From Porticoccaceae bacterium (GTDB taxonomy: Bacteria; Pseudomonadota; Gammaproteobacteria; Pseudomonadales; Porticoccaceae), in the NCBI GenBank assembly GCA_021773435.1, contig JAJFKC010000020.1, positions 1 to 64,000 on the forward strand: a stretch of DNA of 64,000 nucleotides. Reading direction: 5' to 3'. Of the stretch, positions 28,475 through 38,131 are shown one piece after another (position 1 is the first letter of the stretch; every line of letters starts with the position of its first letter). A program made the position numbers and the translations under genes. The notes below the pieces were generated by a model that saw only the letters and a list, made by a program, of their open reading frames with translations, made no database searches and was not told the origin of the DNA.

Positions 28475-28938
28475 GATGTTTTCCTGGTTGATTGTTTGAG
28501 AGACTGGCACCCCAGTTTGAGTACTCATTATTTATATCTGGCAACAGTTTTGCCTGCGCAATAATCATAGGCATAAATAGGGAAATTACGCTGAGTTATG
28601 GTTGGTTAAAATTTGACCAAAGCTATAGAGGTTATTGTTTTAAGTGGAGGTGTTTTTAGATAAAAACAGTCTCTATACTAAGTAATTACTTGAGGTTTGT
28701 ATTTTACTAGACTGTTTTCTATTAGGTATAAATTTCTCTTTTCTTATTTTAACGGCAGTATCGCCGCTTTTCGAGCTTATATACCGACATCTTCCCACTT
28801 TTTAGATCGACTTGTCGATTCAAGATCGATTATGATCTTTTGGGTGGTGAATTGTGGTGAATTGTGGGGAATTGTGGCTGTTAGTGCCTTTTTCCTCTAA
28901 AACCAGCTTTTTCCATAAAAACAACAACGGGTTCGGCG
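28475..28938 (+). promoter_or_regulatory. Upstream regulatory region of the dcw cluster
   Basis: About 460 bp with no gene, containing the promoter for mraZ and the division genes. The distal half is AT-rich. From 28801 there are clustered GATC-containing repeats, including the inverted repeat aagatc (28822-28827) / gatctt (28834-28839), followed by the MraZ boxes. A tatgat at 28831-28836 could be a -10 box, but no -35 box lies at proper distance, so promoter placement is left open. Confidence 0.6.
28845..28879 (+). promoter_or_regulatory. MraZ operator: four TGGNN repeats at 10-bp spacing
   Basis: TGGTG (28845-28849), TGGTG (28855-28859), TGGGG (28865-28869) and TGGCT (28875-28879) are separated by three identical AATTG spacers. 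In E. coli MraZ binds TGGGN repeats with 5-bp spacers in front of mraZ and represses the cluster. The position 60 bp before mraZ, the spacing and the repeat core all fit autoregulation by the gene that follows. Confidence 0.85.
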
Positions 28939-29394
28939 GTGTTTCTAGGCAACAGAGAAATCAACATGGATGCTAAGGGGCGTATGGCGTTGCCCGCCCT
29001 GTATAGGGACGCTTTGCTTAGCGATTGCGAAGGCCAACTGGTGGTTACCGTTAGTCTTACAGATAAGTGTTTGATGATATTCCCTCAGCCTGAATGGGAT
29101 GAGCGTGCGGTTAAAATCCGTGCCCTGCCTACTCTAAACCCTCGAACCCGTGGAGTGCAACGTTTGTTGTTGGGTCACGCTCGCGAAGTTGAGATGGATG
29201 CTAGTGGTCGCATCCTGATCCCGCCAGAATTGCGCTCTTTTGCGGAACTTGAAAAGAAGTTGATGTTGGTCGGTCTGGGCCATCGCTTTGAGCTGTGGGG
29301 TGCCGACCGCTGGAATACAGATCGTGACGATTGGTTCGCAGCAGAAGCTCAGGCAACAGATATCCCTGAAGAATTAAAAACACTATCACTGTGA
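28939..29394 (+). CDS. mraZ: Transcriptional regulator MraZ
   Basis: A DNA-binding protein of the AbrB-like swapped-hairpin class that forms ring-shaped oligomers and controls the dcw promoter. The 151 residues contain two SpoVT/AbrB repeats, each with the characteristic motif: NMDAKGRMALPALYRD (about residues 9-24) and EMDASGRILIPPELR (about 84-98). The start is GTG 28939 (FLGN follows, as in MFxG family starts) with only a weak G-rich site upstream, which may keep expression low. rsmH follows within ten bases, after a stop overlapped by its ribosome site. Confidence 0.95.
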   Translation: MFLGNREINMDAKGRMALPALYRDALLSDCEGQLVVTVSLTDKCLMIFPQPEWDERAVKIRALPTLNPRTRGVQRLLLGHAREVEMDASGRILIPPELRSFAELEKKLMLVGLGHRFELWGADRWNTDRDDWFAAEAQATDIPEELKTLSL

Positions 29395-29404
29395 GGTAAG
29401 TTTG

Positions 29405-30340
29405 GTGGGCCGACAGCCTGAATACCATGCGACTGTTTTGCGAGCCGAAGCCATCGAGGCATTAGTGCAAGACCCTGACGGTTTTTATGTGGATTGCACC
29501 TTTGGTCGCGGTGGCCATAGCGCAGAAATCTTGTCAAAACTTTCGAGCAAGGGGCGTTTGCTTGCCATCGATAAAGACCCCGAGGCCAGTGCCTGGGCGG
29601 ATCAGCATTTTGCCCAGGATAAGCGGTTTACGTTTGAACGTGGGTCGTTCGAAAATTTAGTGCTGATGGTCGAAGGTCAACATCGTTCTGCCCAGGTTTC
29701 GGGTGTGCTGCTGGATCTCGGTGTGTCATCACCTCAGCTGGACAATCCTGCCCGGGGCTTTAGTTTTTTGCGTGATGGCCGGCTGGATATGAGACTGGAT
29801 CCCCAGTGTGGGCAAAGTGCAGCGCAATGGCTCGCTGTAGCCTCGACGGATGACCTAACGCGGGTGCTCAGAGATTACGGTGAAGAAAAGCATGCCAGAC
29901 GCATGGCGCGAGCGTTGGTAGCGGCGCGGGATGAATCGGCTATTACGACCACCAGTCAACTGGCCGACATTATTGCCGCCGCAAATCCTTCCTGGGAGAA
30001 ACACAAGCATCCGGCAACTCGTGCTTTTCAGGCCATCAGAATTTTTATCAATCGGGAGCTGGAAGTCTTGCAGCAGCTTCTTGGCAGTGTCCTGGACGTG
30101 CTCGCAGTGGGCGGACGATTGGTGGTGATTAGTTTCCATTCTTTGGAAGACCGCATTGTTAAGCGATATATTCGTGGCCACGAGAGGCCGATGCTACCCA
30201 AAGGTTTACCTCTGCGAGACAGCGAGATAACTCGGCGTATGCAAGCGGTGGGTAAAGCCACCAGGGCCAGCGGGCAGGAAGTGGCGGAGAATCCCCGCGC
30301 CCGTAGCGCCGTTATGCGTGTTGCGGAGAAATTGGCATGA
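29405..30340 (+). CDS. rsmH: 16S rRNA (cytosine(1402)-N4)-methyltransferase RsmH
   Basis: RsmH (MraW) methylates N4 of C1402 in 16S rRNA, the same nucleotide whose ribose is modified by RsmI encoded 6 kb upstream. Motifs: HATVLRAEAIEAL, DCTFGRGGHSAEIL (SAM loop), LAIDKDPEA, GVLLDLGVSSPQLDNPARGFSF, RAFQAIRIFINREL and VISFHSLEDRIVK. Adjacent TTG 29402 and GTG 29405 can both serve as start; GTG sits eight bases after GAGG and is preferred. About 311 residues, full length. Confidence 0.96.
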   Translation: MGRQPEYHATVLRAEAIEALVQDPDGFYVDCTFGRGGHSAEILSKLSSKGRLLAIDKDPEASAWADQHFAQDKRFTFERGSFENLVLMVEGQHRSAQVSGVLLDLGVSSPQLDNPARGFSFLRDGRLDMRLDPQCGQSAAQWLAVASTDDLTRVLRDYGEEKHARRMARALVAARDESAITTTSQLADIIAAANPSWEKHKHPATRAFQAIRIFINRELEVLQQLLGSVLDVLAVGGRLVVISFHSLEDRIVKRYIRGHERPMLPKGLPLRDSEITRRMQAVGKATRASGQEVAENPRARSAVMRVAEKLA

Positions 30341-30359
30341 CTAAACACAGGGTGTCCAG

Positions 30360-30635
30360 GTGTCTGGTTTGAGCGGCGGCAAAGGCATTTTTTTGCTGTG
30401 GGCACTTATGTTGTTTAGCGGCTTATGTGTTGTTTTCGTCAGTCATCAGTGTCGTCTGTTGTATAGCGAATTGGCCCTGTTAGAGCAGCATAAAAACCGT
30501 CTTGAGGTCGAATGGGGACAATATTTGCTGGAGGAAAGCTCTCTGGCATCGTTGCATCGGGTTGAGACAGTTAGTCAGCGAAAACTGGGTATGCGAGCGC
30601 CGCTGCTGGATCAAATAGTGGTGGTGAGACCTTGA
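30360..30635 (+). CDS. ftsL: Cell division protein FtsL
   Basis: A small bitopic inner-membrane protein of the FtsQLB complex that activates FtsWI at the septum. The 91 residues have a short cytoplasmic end, one membrane helix (about residues 10-29, IFLLWALMLFSGLCVVFV) and a periplasmic coiled coil rich in heptads (LYSELALLEQHKNRLEVEW), ending in the conserved LGMRAP motif. The start is GTG 30360. The stop codon overlaps the TTG start of ftsI. Confidence 0.92.
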   Translation: MSGLSGGKGIFLLWALMLFSGLCVVFVSHQCRLLYSELALLEQHKNRLEVEWGQYLLEESSLASLHRVETVSQRKLGMRAPLLDQIVVVRP

Positions 30636-32530
30636 AGCGTAGCGATACAAAAACATCGAGTTGGCTGATTGGACGCAAGCGCAGACGGCCTAGTGCGCGT
30701 CAGATTGGCATGCCTCGATGGCGTTATCTGACACTAGTTTTTATCCTCACCCTGTTGCCGCTGGCTGCATTTTGGCAGATAGCGGGTTTGCAGGTTATGC
30801 CCGACGCCAAGTATGGCTTCAGGTTTTTGCAGGGTCAGGGCGATGCTCGGATGATTCGAGAAGATGAAATCCCTGGTTATCGTGGCGTTATCACCGATCG
30901 ACGTGGCGAGCCCCTGGCGGTGAGCACCCCTGTGGTGTCTGTCTATGCCGACCCACAAATTCTTGATCTGGGTGAAGACAAGCTGGCGGTGTTGGCGAAA
31001 AAATTGGGGGAGAAACCCCAGGCCCTTGCGCGACGTCTCGCTGTCTATGCCAATAAAGAATTTATGTACTTGTCTCGTCGCATTACGCCGGACGACGCTG
31101 AGGCGATTTTGTCCCTCGGTATTGCAGGCATATTTAAAAAGGTTGAATACAAACGCTATTACCCCGCAGGGGAAGTGACCGCTCAGCTGGTCGGTTTTAC
31201 CGATATTGATGACGCCGGTCAGGAAGGTATGGAGCTAGCCTTTGATGAATTACTGGCTGGCCGACCCGGAGTCAGGCAGGTGCTAAAGGATCGCAAGCGC
31301 CGAGTGATCAAGAATCTGCAACTACTCAGAAGTGAAAGGCCCGGCAAGAACCTGGCGTTGAGCATTGATTTGCGACTCCAGTACGCGGCCTACAGAGAGC
31401 TAAAGGCTGCGATGACGCAGTTTCGAGCGGCGTCTGGCTCAGTGGTGATACTTGATGTGCAGACCGGCGAAGTGCTGGCCATGGTCAATCAGCCCGCCTT
31501 TAACCCTAACAACCGCAGCCGCCTCAACACAAACGCCATGCGTAATCGTGCAGTGACTGACTTGATTGAGCCGGGTTCGGTGATGAAGCCATTAACCATG
31601 ATCGCAGCCCTTGAGAGCGGAAGATTTCGCCCCGAGACGGTGATAGATACCAGCCCCGGACACTTCCGTGTTGGCCGCAAAACTTTCGTCGATCATCGAA
31701 ACTATGGGGCGTTGGATCTGGCTGGCATCCTCAAAAAATCCAGTCAGGTGGGTACTACAAAAATTGCTATGGATCTGGAGCCAGAGGCGGTACGCGGAGT
31801 GTTTGAACGGGTCGGTTTGGGCCAAAGCCCCGGCACGGGTTTCCCCGGTGAGGCCTCCGGTGTGTTACCTAACAAGCAGCGCTGGCGACCGGTTGAGCGA
31901 GCGACCATGGCCTTTGGCTATGGCATCGCCGTGACACCTTTGCAGTTGGCCCACGCCTACGCTGTGCTGGCTAACAATGGTGTTAAAAAGGCAGTGTCTT
32001 TGCTGAGGTTGCCAGACACTAGCCATGCTGCATTACCCACAGAGGATAAAGTTATCAGTGCCGATGTGGCGGCGGATGTCCGTGAAATGATGAAAGCTGT
32101 GATTGACGAAGGCGGTACTGGCACGCGAGCAGCCATTGCCGGTTACGCGGTCGCCGGCAAAACAGGAACCAGCCACAAAGTCGGCGCGGGCGGTTATCAG
32201 GATGATCGATACGTCTCATTATTTGCCGGTATGGTGCCTGCCGATGCGCCGCGTTTGGTGACGGTGGTGGTGATTGATGATCCCCGTAGCCAAGAGTATT
32301 ACGGCGGTCTGGTTGCCGCGCCGGTGTTTTCAAAGGTGACTGCCGAGGCGCTGCGATTTTTGAATATTGCACCGACGCAAACGCCGGAGGCGGCATTAGC
32401 TGTGGGAACGCAAATGGGTGTTCTAAAAAACGGGGCACTGTCAGGTCAGGTGGCACCCAGTCAAACCCTTGCTAGCCAGAAGGTAAGTCGTCGACCAGAA
32501 CCTGCCCAGGTTCGGGGTGGCGCAACGTGA
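30632..32530 (+). CDS. ftsI: Peptidoglycan D,D-transpeptidase FtsI (PBP3)
   Basis: The septum-specific class B penicillin-binding protein; it crosslinks lipid II polymer made by FtsW. 632 residues: cytoplasmic tail, membrane helix about 31-52, pedestal domain (GYRGVITDRRGEPLAVS), then transpeptidase. Catalytic S316-x-x-K319 (EPGSVMKP) and KTGT (AVAGKTGTSHK) are present. The second motif, S370-S371-Q372 (KKSSQVGTTK), has glutamine where E. coli PBP3 has asparagine (SSN); the codon is cag at 31745-31747. The start is TTG at 30632, inside the last codons of ftsL. Overlaps murE by one base. Confidence 0.95.
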   Translation: MKRSDTKTSSWLIGRKRRRPSARQIGMPRWRYLTLVFILTLLPLAAFWQIAGLQVMPDAKYGFRFLQGQGDARMIREDEIPGYRGVITDRRGEPLAVSTPVVSVYADPQILDLGEDKLAVLAKKLGEKPQALARRLAVYANKEFMYLSRRITPDDAEAILSLGIAGIFKKVEYKRYYPAGEVTAQLVGFTDIDDAGQEGMELAFDELLAGRPGVRQVLKDRKRRVIKNLQLLRSERPGKNLALSIDLRLQYAAYRELKAAMTQFRAASGSVVILDVQTGEVLAMVNQPAFNPNNRSRLNTNAMRNRAVTDLIEPGSVMKPLTMIAALESGRFRPETVIDTSPGHFRVGRKTFVDHRNYGALDLAGILKKSSQVGTTKIAMDLEPEAVRGVFERVGLGQSPGTGFPGEASGVLPNKQRWRPVERATMAFGYGIAVTPLQLAHAYAVLANNGVKKAVSLLRLPDTSHAALPTEDKVISADVAADVREMMKAVIDEGGTGTRAAIAGYAVAGKTGTSHKVGAGGYQDDRYVSLFAGMVPADAPRLVTVVVIDDPRSQEYYGGLVAAPVFSKVTAEALRFLNIAPTQTPEAALAVGTQMGVLKNGALSGQVAPSQTLASQKVSRRPEPAQVRGGAT

Positions 32531-34152
32531 TGGCGGCTCAGAACACTGTGGGCAATCTAACCCTGGGCAATTTGCTACCACGAGAAGCGCTTGCTAAATC
32601 TATATCAAACCTTGAAATTAGTGGTTTACAGCTGGATAGCCGCAAAATACAGGTTGGCGATTTGTTTATTGCCGTACCGGGTTCGGACCCAGCCAAGCCC
32701 AGTGATGGACGCCGTTTTATTAGTGAGGCTGTGCAGGCCGGGGCCAGTGCAGTATTAGCAGAAGCTGTGGATTGGCCAAACGATGTCGATGTCGAGATTT
32801 CGACAGATAACCCAGCATCTATAGATATAGACGGCTCAACTCCTGCCGTCCTGATTGCAGATTTGGCCAAGCAGATCAGTGCCATAGCTGGTTGTTTTTA
32901 CGGGCACCCCAGTGATTATCTCAATGTGATTGGTATCACTGGCTCCAACGGCAAGACCACCTGCGCCCATTTGCTTGCGCAACTATTTAACCGTCTTGAA
33001 ACCAGTGCTGCCACGATCGGTACGCTTGGTTTTGGCGCGCCGAAGTCTGGAGCAGGCGATGATCCGGCGCGAAATACGTTAACGGGCACGGGCCTGACCA
33101 CACCAGATGCGGTGTCATGCCAGAAAATTCTCGCTGATATGTTGAGCGATAAAGTCGATACGGTGGCGATGGAAGTATCGTCACACAGCCTAGATCAGGG
33201 TCGTGTCAGTGATATTCGGATGCGCGGTGCAGTATTTACTAATTTCAGCCGTGATCATCTCGACTATCACGCGTCGATGGCAGACTACCTTGATGCTAAG
33301 CTAAAGCTGTTTTCTGCACGAGGTCTTGAATTTGCCGTCATCAATATTGATGATCCGGCGGGTGTTTCGCTGGCCGAATCACTCCATGCTGATATCCGCT
33401 GCTACACCTATTCAATAACGGATCATGATGCCTCGGTTTATGCCGAAAATATTCGCCTTTCAGCCCAGGGTCTAGAAGCGGATGTCTTGACGTTCTGGGG
33501 GCGAGGGCGCCTGAAGAGCCGACTTATCGGCGAATTTAATCTGAGCAACATGCTCGCGGTGATCACGGTCGCCTGTGCCAGCGGTTTAAAACTGGATGCG
33601 GTGCTGGCTGCTGTCGAAGCCCTGGCGCCGGTGCCAGGCCGACTGGAAGTTATCCGTCATCGTGTCGGCCCGATGGTCGTCATCGATTACGCCCACACAC
33701 CGGACGCTCTGGCAAAAGCCCTGACCGCGCTGCGCTTTGCAGATAATTCCTCAGCACGTAGTAAATCGGCACATGGTAAATCGCCCAGTGGCAAATTGTG
33801 GTGCGTGTTTGGTTGTGGTGGTGATAGAGATAAAGGTAAGCGTCCAGAAATGGCAGCAGCGGCTGAACAGTTGGCCGATGAAGTAGTGGTAACCAGCGAC
33901 AACCCCCGCAATGAAGCGCCTGCCGCGATTATCGATGACATCCTGTCCGGTACGGACCAAGCCTTTCATCGCTATGAAGACCGGGCTAAAGCGATTCGCT
34001 TTGCCATCGATAATGCAGACCCTGCCGATACCGTATTAATAGCCGGTAAGGGGCACGAAGATTATCAAATCACTGGTGAAAACCGGTTGCCCTTTAGCGA
34101 TGCAGCAGAAGCCAGATTAGCATTACAGCGCTGGGGTGATGCGCGTGAATAG
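32530..34152 (+). CDS. murE: UDP-N-acetylmuramoyl-L-alanyl-D-glutamate--2,6-diaminopimelate ligase MurE
   Basis: This cytoplasmic Mur ligase adds the third stem residue. LDSRKIQVGDLFIAVPG opens the N-terminal domain, ITGSNGKTTCAHLLA is the ATP P-loop, and the C-terminal domain carries DNPRNEAP. The DNPR form is the signature for meso-diaminopimelate, so the wall is of the usual Gram-negative type. The ATG overlaps the ftsI TGA (TGATG). A GTG one codon earlier is possible. About 540 residues, slightly longer than E. coli because of small loops at 755-830 in the gene. Confidence 0.95.
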   Translation: MAAQNTVGNLTLGNLLPREALAKSISNLEISGLQLDSRKIQVGDLFIAVPGSDPAKPSDGRRFISEAVQAGASAVLAEAVDWPNDVDVEISTDNPASIDIDGSTPAVLIADLAKQISAIAGCFYGHPSDYLNVIGITGSNGKTTCAHLLAQLFNRLETSAATIGTLGFGAPKSGAGDDPARNTLTGTGLTTPDAVSCQKILADMLSDKVDTVAMEVSSHSLDQGRVSDIRMRGAVFTNFSRDHLDYHASMADYLDAKLKLFSARGLEFAVINIDDPAGVSLAESLHADIRCYTYSITDHDASVYAENIRLSAQGLEADVLTFWGRGRLKSRLIGEFNLSNMLAVITVACASGLKLDAVLAAVEALAPVPGRLEVIRHRVGPMVVIDYAHTPDALAKALTALRFADNSSARSKSAHGKSPSGKLWCVFGCGGDRDKGKRPEMAAAAEQLADEVVVTSDNPRNEAPAAIIDDILSGTDQAFHRYEDRAKAIRFAIDNADPADTVLIAGKGHEDYQITGENRLPFSDAAEARLALQRWGDARE

Positions 34153-35527
34153 CGTGACATTGTCTCAAGCAGCCGTGACCTACGGTGGCACCTTGTTATT
34201 TCCAGATTGTAATTTTAGCCGGGTCTCTACGGATTCTCGAACCCTGGCGGCGGGAGATTTGTTTGTCGCCTTACAGGGCGAGTCATTTGATGCCCACCTG
34301 TTTCTCAGGCAAGCGGCCGCTAAGGCCAGTGGCTTAGTTGTGCAATACCCAGACAAGCAACTCGATGTACCCCAATGGGTGGTGCCGGACACGGTGCTTG
34401 CACTGGGTCAGCTGGCGGCACTGGCCCGGCAGCAGTTTGATGGCCCCTTAATTGCCCTGACCGGTAGCAGCGGTAAAACCACCGTCAAAGAAATGTTGGC
34501 GAGTATTTTGGGCTGCGTGGCCCCGGTGCTAGTTACTCAGGGCAATCTGAATAACCATATCGGCGTACCTAAAACATTGCTGGCCCTTGATGCTGAGCAT
34601 CGTTTCGCGGTGCTGGAACTGGGTGCGAGTGGCCCCGGTGAAATCGCTTATCTGGCGAGCCTGGTTAAACCGACCATCGCCCTGGTCAACAATGTCCTGC
34701 TCGCCCATGTCGAAGGCTTTGGCTCACTGGCCGGTGTGGCGAAGGCCAAGGGCGAAATTTATCGCAGCCTTGATGCCTCGGGTATTGCGGTATTGAATTT
34801 GGATGAGCCCTGGCTAGATGAGTGGCAACGAAATCTGCCCTGCGTGAACACCATCACGTTTAGCATCGACAACATTCACCCAAAGGGCAAGGCTGATGTT
34901 TATGCCAGCGATATTCAGTTAAATGTGCGGGGCTGCGCGGCTTTTATTATGCATATTAAAGACAAAGCGCAGACCCACCAATCGCCCATTCAGCTACAAA
35001 TCCCCGGTCGTCATAACGTCAAGAATGCGCTGGCAGCAGCAGCTTGCGCCGTCGCTGCGGGTATAGAAATTACCACCATTGCCGCCGGGCTAGAGTCAGT
35101 GTCAGCCGTGGCCGGGCGTATGGAATACAAGCCCGGCATCGGACAAAGCCAGATCATTGACGATAGTTATAACGCTAATCCAGGCTCGGTGAAAGCAGCC
35201 ATCGATGTGCTGGGAGGTCTTGAAGCTCGTCGAATTTTGGTGCTGGGTGACATGGCTGAACTCGGTGCCGATGCCGATCAGCTACACGAAGACATCGGCG
35301 AATACGCACATCAGCAAGGCATCGATATGCTGATGGCAACCGGAGATTTATGTGCTCATGCGGTTGCAGGTTTTGATGGCAATGCGCATTTATTTGCCGA
35401 TAAGCAAGCCCTGGTCGATGCGTTAACCGCCGAGCTGAGTAGCGGCGTGACCGTGCTGGTAAAGGGTTCTCGCAGTGCGGGTATGGATGAAGTCGTCGCC
35501 CAAATTACCACTGAGGAAAGCATCTGA
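34139..35527 (+). CDS. murF: UDP-N-acetylmuramoyl-tripeptide--D-alanyl-D-alanine ligase MurF
   Basis: MurF attaches D-Ala-D-Ala to complete the UDP-MurNAc pentapeptide. [19 protein letters not shown] begins the N-terminal domain; [14 protein letters not shown] is the ATP-binding loop, followed by [12 protein letters not shown] and [10 protein letters not shown]. The C-terminal domain has [14 protein letters not shown]. About 462 residues. It overlaps the end of murE by 14 bases and its TGA overlaps the mraY ATG. Start choice among GTG 34136, ATG 34139 and GTG 34145 is open. Confidence 0.95.
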   Translation: MRVNSVTLSQAAVTYGGTLLFPDCNFSRVSTDSRTLAAGDLFVALQGESFDAHLFLRQAAAKASGLVVQYPDKQLDVPQWVVPDTVLALGQLAALARQQFDGPLIALTGSSGKTTVKEMLASILGCVAPVLVTQGNLNNHIGVPKTLLALDAEHRFAVLELGASGPGEIAYLASLVKPTIALVNNVLLAHVEGFGSLAGVAKAKGEIYRSLDASGIAVLNLDEPWLDEWQRNLPCVNTITFSIDNIHPKGKADVYASDIQLNVRGCAAFIMHIKDKAQTHQSPIQLQIPGRHNVKNALAAAACAVAAGIEITTIAAGLESVSAVAGRMEYKPGIGQSQIIDDSYNANPGSVKAAIDVLGGLEARRILVLGDMAELGADADQLHEDIGEYAHQQGIDMLMATGDLCAHAVAGFDGNAHLFADKQALVDALTAELSSGVTVLVKGSRSAGMDEVVAQITTEESI

Positions 35528-36609
35528 TGCTCTTTTGGCTAGCCGATTATTTATCTCAGTATTCCAGCATTTTTAATGTTTTTAGCTATCTCACCTTGCG
35601 GGCGATTTTGGGGATTATGACCTCCCTGGCGATATCGCTGTTGTTGGGGCCGGCCGTTATCCGGCGTCTTAACGCCTTGCAAATTGGTCAGGCGATACGC
35701 GACGACGGCCCGCAAAGCCATTTGATGAAGGCCGGCACACCGACTATGGGTGGCGCGTTGATTCTGATGTCCATTTTTACTAGCACTTTGCTGTGGGCGG
35801 ATTTAAGCAATCGTTATATTTGGACAGTGCTGGTAACTACTTTTCTATTTGGCCTGGTGGGTTGGGTAGATGATTACCGCAAAGTGGTTGAAAAAAATTC
35901 CCAGGGTTTACCGGCCCGGTGGAAATATTTGTGGCAATCAGTGGCGGGCCTGAGTGCGGGGGTGTTTCTTTTTGTTACCGCAGCGACGCCCGCTGAAACT
36001 CAGTTAATCGTGCCGTTTTTCAAAAATGTCGCCTGGGAATTAGGTATTTTTTACATCCTGTTCAGTTATTTAGTGATTGTTGGTACGAGCAATGCAGTAA
36101 ACCTTACCGACGGTCTCGACGGCCTCGCCATTATGCCCGCTGTCCTTGTGGGTGGCGCTCTGGGTGTGATCGCCTATCTGGTGGGTAACATCGAATTCGC
36201 CAATTATCTACACATACCTTATATACGCGGTGCCGGAGAGTTGGTGATTTTTTGTACCGCACTGGGTGGTGCAGGGTTGGGCTTTCTTTGGTTCAACACC
36301 TACCCCGCTCAGGTTTTTATGGGCGATGTCGGCGCATTGGCCCTCGGTGCGGCATTAGGCGTGATCGCGGTCATCGTGCGTCACGAAATAGTGCTGTTCA
36401 TTATGGGCGGTATTTTTGTGCTTGAAACGGTCTCGGTGATCATGCAGGTGGCCTCGTTTAAGCTGACTGGTAAGCGTATTTTTCGCATGGCACCGATCCA
36501 TCATCATTTTGAATTAAAGGGCTGGCCGGAACCGCGGGTGATTGTGCGCTTCTGGATTATCACCGTGATGCTGGTGTTGTTTGGTCTCGCGACGCTGAAA
36601 CTTCGTTGA
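35527..36609 (+). CDS. mraY: Phospho-N-acetylmuramoyl-pentapeptide-transferase MraY
   Basis: This polytopic inner-membrane enzyme makes lipid I from UDP-MurNAc-pentapeptide and undecaprenyl phosphate. The 360 residues contain about ten membrane helices and the standard motifs: [15 protein letters not shown] with the Mg-binding Asp residues, [10 protein letters not shown] and the [11 protein letters not shown] cytoplasmic loop. The length equals that of E. coli MraY. Starts by TGATG overlap with murF. A 115-bp gap follows before murD, the widest break in this part of the cluster. Confidence 0.96.
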   Translation: MLFWLADYLSQYSSIFNVFSYLTLRAILGIMTSLAISLLLGPAVIRRLNALQIGQAIRDDGPQSHLMKAGTPTMGGALILMSIFTSTLLWADLSNRYIWTVLVTTFLFGLVGWVDDYRKVVEKNSQGLPARWKYLWQSVAGLSAGVFLFVTAATPAETQLIVPFFKNVAWELGIFYILFSYLVIVGTSNAVNLTDGLDGLAIMPAVLVGGALGVIAYLVGNIEFANYLHIPYIRGAGELVIFCTALGGAGLGFLWFNTYPAQVFMGDVGALALGAALGVIAVIVRHEIVLFIMGGIFVLETVSVIMQVASFKLTGKRIFRMAPIHHHFELKGWPEPRVIVRFWIITVMLVLFGLATLKLR

Positions 36610-36724
36610 TAAGTAAGCATCACTATCAGGAATCGGCTTCGCAAGAAAAATATAGCAGTGGATATTTGGGATAGGACATTGCGGTTATGACAACCGTAGA
36701 AACAACAAGAAGATATATAACTCA
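36610..36724 (+). other. Gap between mraY and murD
   Basis: In a cluster where most genes overlap, 115 bp here carry no gene. The end is A-rich and contains the inverted repeat cggtt/aaccg spaced by atgac (about 36682-36696). An internal promoter is plausible, but no box pair with good spacing could be assigned. Confidence 0.35.
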
Positions 36725-38131
36725 ATGCAAGAGCAGGCAGTGGCAAATTTAATCGCAAGCGACAAGCTATCTGTTGTGGTAGGCCTGGGTGCCACCGGAT
36801 TATCCGTGGCCCGCTTTCTGGCCGCCCGGGGCGAGGCGTTTGTGGTTGTAGATAGCCGGGCCGAACCGCCGGAGCTTGCTGCGTTGCGAGCTAGCCTGCC
36901 AGATGCTGCCATTGAGCTCGGCGGTTTTAATGCCGAGACGTTGGCCAGTGCCGATCGCTTGATCATTAGCCCAGGTGTGTCACTCAATCATCCCGCTTTG
37001 ATGCAGGCCGCTGCCGAAGGCGCAACCTTAGTTGGCGATATCGAACTATTTATGGCCGAGGTCGATGCCCGTGGCGGGGCGCCAGTGATCGCTATTACCG
37101 GCTCGAACGGCAAAAGCACGGTGACAACCCTGGTCGGCAAGATGGCACAGGCGACGGGCAAGAGTGTTGGCATCGGCGGCAATCTCGGCACTCCGGCGCT
37201 GGATTTGTTGAGCGACTCGCTGGATGAAGAACGGGATTGTTATGTGCTCGAACTGTCGAGTTTTCAGCTGGAGTTACTGAGTAATTTATCAGCCGATGTG
37301 GTCACAGTGCTCAACGTCAGTGCCGATCATATGGATCGCTACGCTAACCTGGAAGTCTATCATCGGGTTAAGCATCGAATATTCAAAGGCGCAAAAACCG
37401 TTGTGGTGAACCGGGATGACATGCTGACGCGACCGTTGGTTCCGGCTTCGGTCACACGTTTCAGTTTTGGTCTTGGCAAACCCGATTTAAATGATTTTGG
37501 TCTGCTGGAAGAAAACGGTGAAGCGTATCTGGCGTTTCAATTTGAAGCGTGGCTCCCGGTTTCTGAATTGGCTATCAAGGGCCGACACAATGTCGCCAAT
37601 GCTCTGGCAGCGTTAGCGCTCGGCCATGCTCTGGGTTTGCCCCGCAACGCTATGGTGAAAGCCCTGCGCGAATTCACCGGCCTGCGCCATCGCTGCGAAA
37701 CGCTTGCCATCGATCACAATGCTACCGGTCAACAAGGCGTGACCTGGATTAATGATTCCAAGGCGACCAATTGTGGCGCGACCATCGCGGCGATAACAGG
37801 TCTGGCCGATGCCGATGACTTAACTCTCATACTGATAGCCGGTGGCCAGGGCAAGGGTCAGGATTTCTCTGTACTTGAGGCGGCGGCAATGGGTCGTGTC
37901 AGATTGGCGATCTTGTTTGGCGAAGATGCCAGGCAGCTGGGTTCGGGATTACCTGCATCGACCGAAATTATATTTGTTGATGACATGTCAGTCGCGGTCA
38001 AGATGGCGGCCCAACGAGCAATTGAGGGTGACACGGTATTGTTATCACCGGCCTGTGCCAGCTTCGATATGTTTGCTGGTTTTGCCGAACGGGGTGACTG
38101 CTTTGCCGCGGCAGTGGAGGCCCTGTGTTGA
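36725..38131 (+). CDS. murD: UDP-N-acetylmuramoyl-L-alanine--D-glutamate ligase MurD
   Basis: Adds D-glutamate to UDP-MurNAc-L-Ala. The N-terminal nucleotide-binding fold starts VVVGLGATGLSVARFL, the central domain holds ITGSNGKSTVTTLVG (P-loop) and LELSSFQLE, then NVSADHMDRY and GRHNVANALAA, and the C-terminal domain NDSKATNCGAT. 468 residues. The ATG lacks a strong ribosome site. The final codons overlap the GTG start of ftsW. Confidence 0.95.
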   Translation: MQEQAVANLIASDKLSVVVGLGATGLSVARFLAARGEAFVVVDSRAEPPELAALRASLPDAAIELGGFNAETLASADRLIISPGVSLNHPALMQAAAEGATLVGDIELFMAEVDARGGAPVIAITGSNGKSTVTTLVGKMAQATGKSVGIGGNLGTPALDLLSDSLDEERDCYVLELSSFQLELLSNLSADVVTVLNVSADHMDRYANLEVYHRVKHRIFKGAKTVVVNRDDMLTRPLVPASVTRFSFGLGKPDLNDFGLLEENGEAYLAFQFEAWLPVSELAIKGRHNVANALAALALGHALGLPRNAMVKALREFTGLRHRCETLAIDHNATGQQGVTWINDSKATNCGATIAAITGLADADDLTLILIAGGQGKGQDFSVLEAAAMGRVRLAILFGEDARQLGSGLPASTEIIFVDDMSVAVKMAAQRAIEGDTVLLSPACASFDMFAGFAERGDCFAAAVEALC

